11,923 nt of DNA. Source: Pseudaestuariivita sp. (GTDB lineage Bacteria; Pseudomonadota; Alphaproteobacteria; Rhodobacterales; Rhodobacteraceae). The notes below the pieces were generated by a model that was not told the DNA's origin, did no database searches, and saw nothing but the letters and a program-made list of their open reading frames with translations. A program made the position numbers and the translations under genes. The DNA is taken from the NCBI GenBank assembly GCA_020629995.1, contig JAHDCH010000063.1:1-11923 (forward strand), in the 5' to 3' direction. Each line of letters starts with the position of its first letter. The first letter of the stretch is position 1. Below, one piece after another: positions 1 through 6,408 of this stretch.

Positions 1-130
1 GCATGTCGTACTGGCCATCGCTGATCGCCAGATCCATCAGCGTGATGTTCTTGAGAGCATCGCGCACCATGGGTTCGGCGTAGCGCACCGAATAACCGGC
101 GGCGATGGACAGGATAAAGGTGAGGAGCAT
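1..130 (-). CDS. Small membrane-anchored protein of unknown function in the urease operon (partial, 3' end missing)
   Basis: The first 43 codons of a gene starting at position 130 are visible; the rest lies beyond the window. The protein opens MLLTFILSIAAGY, a short hydrophobic segment that could be one membrane helix or an uncleaved signal anchor, followed by a polar stretch (RYAEPMVRDAL...). A ribosome binding site, GAGGAAG, lies about 5 bases before the ATG. It is the third gene of a same-strand series ureD-ureA-this gene. From recall, Rhodobacteraceae urease operons often carry a small uncharacterised protein between ureA and ureB, and this fits that position. I recognise no functional domain and propose no reaction. 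It could be a membrane anchor or an accessory factor for urease, but nothing visible proves that. Confidence 0.7.
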   Translation of the reverse strand, partial: MLLTFILSIAAGYSVRYAEPMVRDALKNITLMDLAISDGQYDM

Positions 131-235
131 CGTTTCTTCCTCTCGTTGCTCGTAACAGACAGGGCGCATCCTGCCTTGTTTGCAATGCAGCGGCACGGGG
201 AGTTTCACCGCCGCGCCGTCACACGTGAACCGGTC

Positions 236-538
236 CTAGCGGATCGGATTGTGGACGGTCACCAGCTTGGTCCCGTCTGGAAAGGTTGCCTCGACCTGAA
301 CGTCATGGATCATCTCGGGCACGCCCGCCATGCATTGATCGGCAGTGATGACATGGGCGCCGGCCTCCATCAGATCGGCCACGCTGCGCCCGTCACGCGC
401 GCCTTCGACCACCGCATCGGTGATCAGCGCAATCGCTTCGGGGTGGTTCAGCTTGACCCCGCGCGCAAGGCGGCGGCGCGCGACTTCGGCCGCCATCGAG
501 ACAAGCAGCTTGTCCTTTTCCCGGGGTGTCAATTGCAT
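236..538 (-). CDS. ureA: Urease gamma subunit
   Basis: The protein has 100 residues, the usual length of a free-standing UreA. It begins [20 protein letters not shown] and carries the family features [29 protein letters not shown] and the C-terminal part [27 protein letters not shown]. It is the small structural subunit of the cytoplasmic nickel enzyme that hydrolyses urea to ammonia and carbamate; the active site itself lies in UreC, not seen here. The reading frame is open upstream to position 640, but that extension would run into ureD and has no family similarity, so the MQLT start is chosen. It follows ureD after 28 bases on the same strand. The Shine-Dalgarno match before the ATG is weak (GGAG about 12 bases away), so translation may partly depend on ureD. 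Confidence 0.97.
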   Translation of the reverse strand: MQLTPREKDKLLVSMAAEVARRRLARGVKLNHPEAIALITDAVVEGARDGRSVADLMEAGAHVITADQCMAGVPEMIHDVQVEATFPDGTKLVTVHNPIR

Positions 539-566
539 GGGCGGCTCAAGCTCCGGTTGGGGTCGT

Positions 567-1379
567 CTACAATGACCAGACACGCGGCAAAGCCACGCCC
601 ACCTGGGCAAGGGCCGGCAGCAGGGATTTGCGCAATTCAAACGAATCCGGCGCGATCACCCGCGCAAAGCACACCCCCGGCCGGATCAGGCTAACCCCGC
701 CCGCTCCGACGAGCAACTGCCGCAGAGGCTCCAGATGCCTTTCAGCCTGCGGAGTGATTACAATCAAGGCAGCCAGCGCACCGGCGCCCCCGCCCGTCGC
801 AGGATGCGCCATGATCGCGGCGGCATCGCCGGTCATGGCGATCCTGTCGGCAAACACCATCTCGCCCGCCCGCATGACGGTGATCCGGTCGCGCAGCCGC
901 AGGTCCTGCACCCGCTCGCCCATGGCCGTGCGCCCAAGAACCAAAGGTTCGACAATGACCAGGGTGCCATCGGGCGCGACCTCGGCGCCAAGCCGGCGAT
1001 CCACGGCGGCGCCGTCAAACACGATGGTTTCCTGCGGCACCCAGTCCAGCCGCGCGCCCGCGCCCACGGTCAGCCGGGTTTCGATCCTGCCGGTCTCGCC
1101 GGGCTGCGCGCGATACAGACGTTCGGCGGCCTGGGTAGTGACCGTCAGCCGCGTGTCTGCCGCCGCTTCGGCAGTGACGGTGAACCTGTCCCCGCCGGTG
1201 ACCCCGCCCGATGTGTTGAGCGCAACAGCCGTCAGACCGCCGCCACGCGGAAAAAGCGCGCGCAGCGCGCCCTGCTGTCGCAGGCGCGCAAGCGCCGTGC
1301 CCCCGCCCGGGGCAGGTTTGGTCGCAATCTCCAGCGCGCCGCGGGCGCGCGGTTGCAAAGGCAAGGCAGCATGGTGCAT
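567..1379 (-). CDS. ureD: Urease accessory protein UreD (UreH)
   Basis: The protein has 270 residues, typical of UreD. It contains the family hallmark [12 protein letters not shown] near residue 55, then [13 protein letters not shown] and [14 protein letters not shown], all conserved in UreD. Known role: UreD binds apo-urease and, with UreF and UreG, forms the chaperone complex that inserts nickel into the UreC active site in the cytoplasm. It is the first visible gene of the urease operon. The ATG at 1379 is preceded in frame by a TGA stop only 6 bases upstream, so the gene cannot start earlier; no convincing Shine-Dalgarno sequence is visible. Only 48 bases separate it from the upstream sugar-transporter ATPase gene on the same strand, so read-through transcription is possible, although a separate urease promoter could lie in that gap or within the end of the ATPase gene. 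Confidence 0.96.
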   Translation of the reverse strand: MHHAALPLQPRARGALEIATKPAPGGGTALARLRQQGALRALFPRGGGLTAVALNTSGGVTGGDRFTVTAEAAADTRLTVTTQAAERLYRAQPGETGRIETRLTVGAGARLDWVPQETIVFDGAAVDRRLGAEVAPDGTLVIVEPLVLGRTAMGERVQDLRLRDRITVMRAGEMVFADRIAMTGDAAAIMAHPATGGGAGALAALIVITPQAERHLEPLRQLLVGAGGVSLIRPGVCFARVIAPDSFELRKSLLPALAQVGVALPRVWSL

Positions 1380-1399
1380 CGCGCGTCAAGCTAGGGCGC

Positions 1400-1414
1400 G
1401 CGGGCGCAGCCCGC
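1400..1414 (-). other. Small GC-rich hairpin between transporter operon and ureD
   Basis: The sequence gcgggc-gca-gcccgc gives a perfect 6-bp stem with a 3-base loop, 13 bases past the stop of the ATPase gene. No run of U follows on the minus strand, so it does not qualify as a standard intrinsic terminator. It could slow exonucleases or weakly attenuate transcription into ureD. Confidence 0.35.
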
Positions 1415-1427
1415 AATGCCCCCGCGA

Positions 1428-2483
1428 TCAGCCGCGCGGCAGAGCCAGCCCATCTGCCGAAAAAAACGACAGGCGGCTTTCATCAAAGCTCAGTCCAACC
1501 GTTTCGCCGGGTTTCAAGGCGCTGTCGCCCGTGACCCGCACCGTCACCTGACCGCACGCGCCGCAATCAACCACGATGAACGTGTCCGCGCCCAGATATT
1601 CGGTCACGTCCACGGTGCCGTCCAACTGACCGGTGCCCGCCGCGCCTAGGGTGATGTGCTCGGGCCGGATGCCCAGATGTTCGGCCTTGCCCTGATGGGT
1701 CATCTGCCCGCCGCGCCCGCCATTCAGCGCATAGCTGCCGCCATCCGACGTGCAAGGCATGACGTTCATCTTGGGCGAGCCGATGAATTGCGCCACGAAC
1801 AGGTTCGCAGGGTTCTCATACAACTCGCGCGGGCTGCCGACCTGCGCGATCTTGCCGAACTCCAGCACCACGATGCGGTCAGCCAGCGTCATCGCTTCGA
1901 CCTGGTCGTGGGTCACATAGATCATCGTGCGGTTCAGGCGCTGGCTCAGCTTGGCGATCTCGTACCGCATCTCGACCCGCAGGGCGGCGTCCAGGTTCGA
2001 CAATGGTTCGTCAAACAGGAACGCCGTGGGGTCGCGCACGATCGACCGGCCAATGGCCACGCGCTGACGCTGACCGCCCGACAGGTCCTTGGGCCGCCGT
2101 TCAAGGTAGTCCGTCAGCTTGAGCACATCTGCCGCCTTTTGCACAGCGGCATCAATCTCGGTCTGTTTGGCCCCAGCCACCTTGAGCGAAAAGCCCATGT
2201 TGTCGGCCACAGACATGTGCGGATAGAGCGCATAGGACTGGAACACCATCGTCAGGCCGCGCCGCGACGGCGGCTGATCGGTGACGTCTGTTCCGTCGAT
2301 GCGCAAAGCACCGCGGCTGATGTCCTCCAGCCCGCCGATCATCCGCAACAGGGTCGACTTGCCGCAGCCCGACGGGCCGACAAAAACGACGAATTCGCCA
2401 TCCTGGATCTCAAGGTCAACGCCCTTGATGACCTGTGCCTCGCCGTACCACTTTTCGACGGCATCCAATGTGATCGCGCCCAT
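1428..2483 (-). CDS. Sugar ABC transporter ATP-binding protein, MalK/UgpC/AglK type
   Basis: The protein has 351 residues, close to the usual MalK-class length of about 350-370. Visible motifs in order are Walker [10 protein letters not shown] (36-44), the Q-loop glutamine at 82 ([14 protein letters not shown]), the ABC signature LSGGQRQR (134-141), Walker B AFLFDEP (154-160) with catalytic E159, the D-loop SNLD, and the H-loop histidine 192 ([15 protein letters not shown]). From about residue 240 comes the TOBE/OB-fold regulatory domain of the CUT1 class, including GIRPEHI. It drives import by hydrolysing ATP at the cytoplasmic face of the permease pair encoded upstream. It is the last gene of the operon, only 4 bases after the hydrolase stop. 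The exact sugar cannot be read from this subunit; MalK-class ATPases can serve several permeases. Confidence 0.96.
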   Translation of the reverse strand: MGAITLDAVEKWYGEAQVIKGVDLEIQDGEFVVFVGPSGCGKSTLLRMIGGLEDISRGALRIDGTDVTDQPPSRRGLTMVFQSYALYPHMSVADNMGFSLKVAGAKQTEIDAAVQKAADVLKLTDYLERRPKDLSGGQRQRVAIGRSIVRDPTAFLFDEPLSNLDAALRVEMRYEIAKLSQRLNRTMIYVTHDQVEAMTLADRIVVLEFGKIAQVGSPRELYENPANLFVAQFIGSPKMNVMPCTSDGGSYALNGGRGGQMTHQGKAEHLGIRPEHITLGAAGTGQLDGTVDVTEYLGADTFIVVDCGACGQVTVRVTGDSALKPGETVGLSFDESRLSFFSADGLALPRG

Positions 2484-2487
2484 CGCT

Positions 2488-3750
2488 TTATCCTTTCACG
2501 TTGGGAGAGGCCCAGCCCAGCCAGACAGCGGCGGTCCAGGTAAATGTGCCGCCGCCGGCCGGATCGCCGGTGTGCGGGTCGAAATATTCGGCAAAGCCAC
2601 GGCCTGCGATCGCCTCGCGCGTGTTGACACGGATCGCCTCGCCCTCGGGCTTGCCCATGGCGTCCAGCCCGGTGGCGATCAGGTAGTTCATGATCGCCCA
2701 GGACGGGCCACGCCAATAGCGTTTGGGTTCGAACCGGGGGCTTTCGGGGTCATGGCTGGGCACGCCATAGCGCACGGCGCCGTTCACGCGCCGCAGATGT
2801 TCGATCATGCCCGGCTGGTCGATGCCCGCACCCCAGCACAGGAACGACGCAGAGGACACGCATCCCGCCCATTCACCGGTCACCACATCGCGCGCGTCAT
2901 AGCAGCCCAGCCGTTCATTCCACAGCGACGCCGCCCCGGCTTCCAGCGCCGCAATCTCCGCCTCCATGCCCGACACGTCCTGACCCAGCGCCGTGCCCAG
3001 CGCCATAAGATCGCGGTGCGCCCGCAGCAGCAGGAATGTCATCGTCGGGTCGGCCACGCGGAAAGGATTGATCTGCTTCAGTTCGGCATCGTCCCAGTTC
3101 ACCGACACGCCCTGGTTCACCAGCCAGATGTAGCGGTCATAGTCGAACTTGGTCGGGCGCATCGCCGGGTCCACGTGGCTGGTGTCGCGCCGGGTGTATT
3201 CACCCACGCCAAAAGGCTCGATCCGCTTGAGAGGGCCGTCCCATTCGGGCGTGTTGTCGCGGCCGGCCTCCCATGGGTGGGTGACGCAGATCGCACCAGC
3301 ATCGTCGGTGCGCCAGTCCAGGAACCAGCGGTGCCAGGCCCGCATCCGGGGCCACAGCGGTGTCAGCCGCGCGCGGCTTTCCTCTGGTGCCAGCTCAAAG
3401 ATGCGCCGCGCAAACGTCGCCGCCACAGGTGGCTGCGAGATGCCCGACGACGGGATCGGCCCGATCCCCTGCCACACGTCCGGGCCGGGAAAATACCGCT
3501 CGTCCACTTGGTGGAACAGGATATGCGGCACCATCCCGCTGTCCCATTGCCCGGAAAAGAGCGTCTCCATCTCTTCCCATGCGCGGTTCACGTCGTATTG
3601 CGCAAACCCGTAGGCCGCAAAGGCGCTGTCCCAGTTCCACTGGTACGGATAGAGCCCGTCCGTCGGCACCGTGTACCCACCCCGGTCGTTCAGCTCGAGA
3701 ATGCGCCGCGCCTCGGCGTCTAGCGCTTCGTAGTCCACCATATCCCTCAT
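2488..3750 (-). CDS. Cytoplasmic GH63/MGH1-like glycoside hydrolase, possibly glucosylglycerate/mannosylglycerate hydrolase
   Basis: The 420-residue protein has no signal peptide, so it should act in the cytoplasm on the imported substrate. It shows (alpha/alpha)6-barrel glycosidase features of the GH63/MGH1-like group: [11 protein letters not shown] (34-44), GMVPHILFH (72-80), [18 protein letters not shown] (157-174), [13 protein letters not shown] (345-357) and [16 protein letters not shown] (385-400). By analogy with characterised glucosylglycerate hydrolases, D165 in GRDNTP is the candidate general acid and E388 in AEYF the candidate base; this is inferred from motif position. Closest function by recall is glucosylglycerate or mannosylglycerate hydrolysis to hexose and glycerate, but trehalase-like or other alpha-glucosidase activity is possible. 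The first ATG overlaps the permease stop (ATGA). A second in-frame ATG at 3741 has AAGG 9 bases before it and may be the true start. It lies between permease and ATPase genes. Confidence 0.88.
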   Translation of the reverse strand: MRDMVDYEALDAEARRILELNDRGGYTVPTDGLYPYQWNWDSAFAAYGFAQYDVNRAWEEMETLFSGQWDSGMVPHILFHQVDERYFPGPDVWQGIGPIPSSGISQPPVAATFARRIFELAPEESRARLTPLWPRMRAWHRWFLDWRTDDAGAICVTHPWEAGRDNTPEWDGPLKRIEPFGVGEYTRRDTSHVDPAMRPTKFDYDRYIWLVNQGVSVNWDDAELKQINPFRVADPTMTFLLLRAHRDLMALGTALGQDVSGMEAEIAALEAGAASLWNERLGCYDARDVVTGEWAGCVSSASFLCWGAGIDQPGMIEHLRRVNGAVRYGVPSHDPESPRFEPKRYWRGPSWAIMNYLIATGLDAMGKPEGEAIRVNTREAIAGRGFAEYFDPHTGDPAGGGTFTWTAAVWLGWASPNVKG

Positions 3751-4970
3751 CCTTTGACACTCCCCGCCGTCAGGCCTTTGGTCATGAACCGCTCAAGCCC
3801 CAGGAACAGCACCATGATCGGCACCGTCGCAATCACCGCACCTGCCATCAGGTGCTGGCGCGGAATTTCCGACGAATTGAGCGATGCGATCCCCCGCGTC
3901 AGCGTGAATTTCGACGGGTCGTCGAGCAGCATGAAGGCCAGCAGAAACTCGTTCCAGGCGATCATGAAGACATACAGCGACACGCTCGCCAGCGCCGGCA
4001 GCGACAGGGGCAGCGTAATCTTCCAGATCACCGCGAGCCGCGACAGCCCGTCCATCAGACCGGCCTCTTCCACCTCGGCAGGCAAACCCCGGAAATAGCC
4101 CTGCAACATGTACAGCGCCACCGGGATCGTCGTGACCGGATAGATCATCACGATCCCCAGGATCGAATTGCGCAGCCCCGTCAGCGAAAAGGCGATGTAG
4201 ATCGGCAGTGCCAAAACGATCATCGGCACCATGTAGATCAGCAGGATCGAGCGCGAGAACGCCGCCTGCCCTCTGAATTTCAACCGCGCAACGGCGTAGG
4301 CGCCCGGGATCGAAAAGGCGAGCGTGATGAACACGGTCAGCACCGACACCAGGAACGACGTCCACAGATACCCGCCAAACCCGTAGATCCCGAACAGCTC
4401 GTTATACGACCGGAACAGATCCGCGCCCTTGCTCAGGTCGATCGAGAAATCCAGCGGGTTCTGCAACAGCGCCTGCTGCGATTTCAGCGAGGTCATGACC
4501 ATCACGTAAAACGGGATCAGCACAATCGCCGTAAAGAAGATATAGCCAAAGCCCGTCAGGAACCGGATCACGGCCTCTTCGAACTCGTGCCGTGTCAGCC
4601 CCCCGGCCCGCACGCCAGCAAGAATGGCGGCAAGCGACACGCCAAACGACACGCCGAGGATCGCCGCCCCCAGAATGCGCGCGCCTGCGCCGACATTGGC
4701 CCCCGTCACCATGGCGCCAAACCCCAGCAGCACGGTGAACACGACCGCGCCGGCCAGGATCAGCGCCTTGGCCCAGCCCATCGGCGATCGGGCCAGCGCC
4801 ACGACGCAGCCGCCCGCGATCGCGCCCCAGACCAGCGACAACAGGATCGACGGGCGAAACGCGTCCCCGGTGGCAAAGCTCATCGCGACCGCGACCGTTG
4901 TCGCCAGAATGACAAGCCACAGCGCACCCAGCAGCGGGCCAGTCACATATCCCTGCCTCAAGGCTTGCAT
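3747..4970 (-). CDS. Sugar ABC transporter permease, MalG/AglG type, with extra N-terminal membrane region
   Basis: The 407-residue inner-membrane protein is the second permease subunit of the operon's CUT1-type importer. The C-terminal two thirds (about 130-407) is the MalG-like core, with a membrane segment at 141-161 followed by VMVMTSLKS, and the ATPase-contacting EAA loop AEVEEAGLMDGLSRLAVI (298-315) ending KITLPLSLPAL. Before this core are about 125 extra residues with four likely membrane segments near 11-33, 41-60, 66-90 and 97-120. E. coli MalG has about 296 residues, so this one is markedly long; AglG-type permeases of alphaproteobacteria are also longer, from recall. The ATG at 4970 is chosen because AAGGGAG precedes it; the frame stays open to 5102, but that part overlaps the previous gene and looks non-coding. 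Its stop overlaps the hydrolase start by 4 bp. Confidence 0.94.
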   Translation of the reverse strand: MQALRQGYVTGPLLGALWLVILATTVAVAMSFATGDAFRPSILLSLVWGAIAGGCVVALARSPMGWAKALILAGAVVFTVLLGFGAMVTGANVGAGARILGAAILGVSFGVSLAAILAGVRAGGLTRHEFEEAVIRFLTGFGYIFFTAIVLIPFYVMVMTSLKSQQALLQNPLDFSIDLSKGADLFRSYNELFGIYGFGGYLWTSFLVSVLTVFITLAFSIPGAYAVARLKFRGQAAFSRSILLIYMVPMIVLALPIYIAFSLTGLRNSILGIVMIYPVTTIPVALYMLQGYFRGLPAEVEEAGLMDGLSRLAVIWKITLPLSLPALASVSLYVFMIAWNEFLLAFMLLDDPSKFTLTRGIASLNSSEIPRQHLMAGAVIATVPIMVLFLGLERFMTKGLTAGSVKG

Positions 4971-4994
4971 GACGCGCTCCCTTCTTCTGGCTGA

Positions 4995-5025
4995 AAATAT
5001 CCCGGGGTCCGGGGCAGCGCCCCGG
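4995..5025. repeat. REP-like GC-rich palindrome between the two permease genes
   Basis: ccggggc-agc-gccccgg (5009-5025) is a perfect 7-bp stem with a 3-base loop in the 67-base gap between the permease genes. On the minus strand it is followed by ACCCCGGGATATTTTCAGCC. That arrangement, a GC palindrome then CCCCGGGATATTTT, resembles a short intergenic element that I recall as recurring in Rhodobacteraceae genomes. There is no U-run directly after the stem. It may stabilise upstream mRNA or lower expression of the downstream permease. Copy number cannot be tested in this window. Confidence 0.55.
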
Positions 5026-5037
5026 CTGTTGAAACGC

Positions 5038-6282
5038 TCACAACCCTTCCTCCCGGCTGACGTATTTGAAGAAAAAGACCGAAAACAGCAGCAGGCAGGC
5101 AAAGATCACCACGGCCACTGCCGCGCCTGCCCCGATGTTCGACACTGCAAAGGCCTGCTCGTAGACGTTCACGGTCAGCGTGCGCGTGCCCGCGTTGCCA
5201 CCCGTCAGCAGGAAGATGTCGTCGAACTTGTTGAAGGTCCAGATGAAGCGCAGCAGGAACAGCACCGAAAGGATGCCCAGCAGCTGTGGCAGCGACAGGT
5301 ACCAGAATTTCTGGAACGGCGAGGCTCCGTCCATGTCGGCAGCCTCGTACATGTCGGTGTCGATCGACTGCATCCGCGCCAGGATGAACAGGAACGACAG
5401 CGGAAAGTAGCGCCAGATTTCGAACACCGTGACCATGATCAGCGCCAACGGACGTTGTCCGAAAAAGTTGATCGCCTCCTGCGTCACGCCCATCTGCAAA
5501 AGCAGCGCGTTGACCGAGCCTGAGAAAGGATCGAACAGCGTGATCCACGCAAAGGCGACCGCAATCACCGGCGCCACGTAGGGAAACAGGTACAGACCTC
5601 GCAGGATGCCCTGCCCCTTGAAGGATTTGTTCAGCAGCATCGCGGCAAACAGACCGAACAGCAGCGCGCCGATGGTGCCGAATATCGTGTAGAACATCGT
5701 GACATACAGCACTTCCCAGAACTGTTTGCCGTCAAAAACGCGGGCAAAGTTTTCCAGGCTGAACGAAAAATTCGTCAGGATGTTGTCCGCATCGCCGCGC
5801 GCTGCGGGTTCGGTGTCGTCCTCCAGCGCGTCCTCCAGCGCCTTGGCGTCCAGCCCTGCGTCAAACTGGACCGGCAACATCAGCGTCACACGCTTGCCCG
5901 GGTCCAGGGTCCCGATCTCGCAGCGCAGCGCCGCGCCTGACAAGGTGCATTGCTCGGGCGGCGGCCCTGCCGTCACGCCCGACGGGATCGTATCGGTGAA
6001 CGACACGTTTTCGATGGGCACGTCCTGGCTGCGGTTCTGAATGCGATAGCGCACGGCCTGATCGGCGTCGCCCGCATTGCGCAGGTCTTCACGGACAACC
6101 GGAGCCACGGGCCGCAGGTCAGCCAGACCCACCGGTTTGAACGAAATCCAGAAGATCGCCAGCAGAGGCAGGATCACGACCAGCGACACGATGCTTACCG
6201 TGGGCAGCAACAGCCCCCAGGCCAGTCTCGCCTCGCGCTTTGCCAGCGCGCCACGTGTGGTGGGTGGACCAAGATCAGACAT
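5038..6282 (-). CDS. Sugar ABC transporter permease, MalF/AglF type, with DUF11-like periplasmic domain
   Basis: The 414-residue inner-membrane protein is the first permease subunit of the importer. A basic N-terminus (TRGALAKREAR) is followed by membrane segment 1 (about 22-47). Residues about 50-170 form a long periplasmic loop, then the remaining membrane segments run from about 190. The ATPase-contacting EAA loop is MYEAADMDGASPFQKFWY (311-328) followed by LSLPQLL. The loop contains a module that matches the DUF11/Ig-like repeat pattern and is listed separately. The start at 6282 is preceded by GGGAG 5 bases before the ATG. Upstream lies a 126-base gap with three hairpins after the binding-protein gene; downstream lies a 67-base gap with a palindrome before the partner permease. 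Family role: forms the substrate channel with the MalG-type partner and receives substrate from the binding protein. Confidence 0.95.
   Translation of the reverse strand: MSDLGPPTTRGALAKREARLAWGLLLPTVSIVSLVVILPLLAIFWISFKPVGLADLRPVAPVVREDLRNAGDADQAVRYRIQNRSQDVPIENVSFTDTIPSGVTAGPPPEQCTLSGAALRCEIGTLDPGKRVTLMLPVQFDAGLDAKALEDALEDDTEPAARGDADNILTNFSFSLENFARVFDGKQFWEVLYVTMFYTIFGTIGALLFGLFAAMLLNKSFKGQGILRGLYLFPYVAPVIAVAFAWITLFDPFSGSVNALLLQMGVTQEAINFFGQRPLALIMVTVFEIWRYFPLSFLFILARMQSIDTDMYEAADMDGASPFQKFWYLSLPQLLGILSVLFLLRFIWTFNKFDDIFLLTGGNAGTRTLTVNVYEQAFAVSNIGAGAAVAVVIFACLLLFSVFFFKYVSREEGL
5860..6060 (-). other. DUF11-like beta-sandwich module encoded inside the MalF-type permease
   Basis: Residues about 75-141 of the permease read like one DUF11 repeat: VRYRIQNRS, then NVSFTDTIPSGV, a cysteine pair in CTLSGAALRC (C112 and C121), then IGTLDPGKRVTLMLPV. 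The order N-x(n)-VxxxDTxPxG-C-x(8)-C-xIGTLxPG is the standard DUF11 layout known from bacterial surface proteins. It sits after the first membrane segment, so it should be periplasmic, where the two cysteines could form a disulfide. E. coli MalF carries its P2 loop, which contacts maltose-binding protein, at the equivalent core position. Confidence 0.75.
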
Positions 6283-6294
6283 AGGCTCTCCCGC

Positions 6295-6315
6295 GTCCCG
6301 GGCCCGGCCCGGGAC
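6295..6315. repeat. Hairpin 3 of the binding-protein/permease gap
   Basis: gtcccggg-cccgg-cccgggac gives a perfect 8-bp stem with a 5-base loop. On the mRNA it ends only 2 bases before the GGGAG ribosome binding site of the MalF-type permease, so it may affect translation initiation of that gene as well as mRNA decay. Confidence 0.6.
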
Positions 6316-6341
6316 CTCTTTGATGGAGGTCGGAGGTAAGA

Positions 6342-6360
6342 CCCCGGATCATCTCCGGGG
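6342..6360. repeat. Hairpin 2 of the binding-protein/permease gap
   Basis: ccccgga-tcatc-tccgggg gives a perfect 7-bp stem with a 5-base loop. The form CCCCGGA-n5-TCCGGGG is one I recall as frequent in intergenic regions of Rhodobacteraceae, so it is likely a small dispersed palindrome. No U-run follows. Confidence 0.55.
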
Positions 6361-6367
6361 CAATGAT

Positions 6368-6397
6368 GGGCTGGCCCGCCTGAACGGGGGCCAGCCC
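6368..6397. repeat. Hairpin 1 of the binding-protein/permease gap
   Basis: gggctggccc and gggccagccc form a perfect 10-bp stem with a 10-base loop, starting 11 bases after the binding-protein stop codon on the minus strand. No U-run follows, so it is more likely an mRNA 3'-end stabiliser or attenuator than an intrinsic terminator. Its position matches the classical REP structure after malE in E. coli. Confidence 0.6.
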
Positions 6398-6408
6398 GGA
6401 CCCAAGGA

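Noticed and set aside
539..640. N-terminal extension of UreA
   Set aside because: The 34 extra residues overlap ureD and have no counterpart in UreA, which is normally 100 residues.
2281..3723. Plus-strand open frame of about 480 codons opposite the ATPase and hydrolase
   Set aside because: Low-complexity composition, no motifs, and complete overlap with two genes that have clear catalytic signatures.
3360..4994. Long plus-strand open frame of about 540 codons opposite the hydrolase and MalG-type permease
   Set aside because: The translation is rich in R, Q, H and P without any family motif, and it lies antisense to well recognised genes. Long false frames are common in GC-rich DNA.
4971..5102. 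N-terminal extension of the MalG-type permease
   Set aside because: It overlaps the end of the MalF-type permease, crosses the palindrome and has atypical composition; a ribosome binding site supports the ATG at 4970.
6295..6397. Intrinsic terminators in the binding-protein/permease gap
   Set aside because: The stems are strong but none is followed by a U-run on the transcribed strand, and the genes on both sides belong to one transporter.
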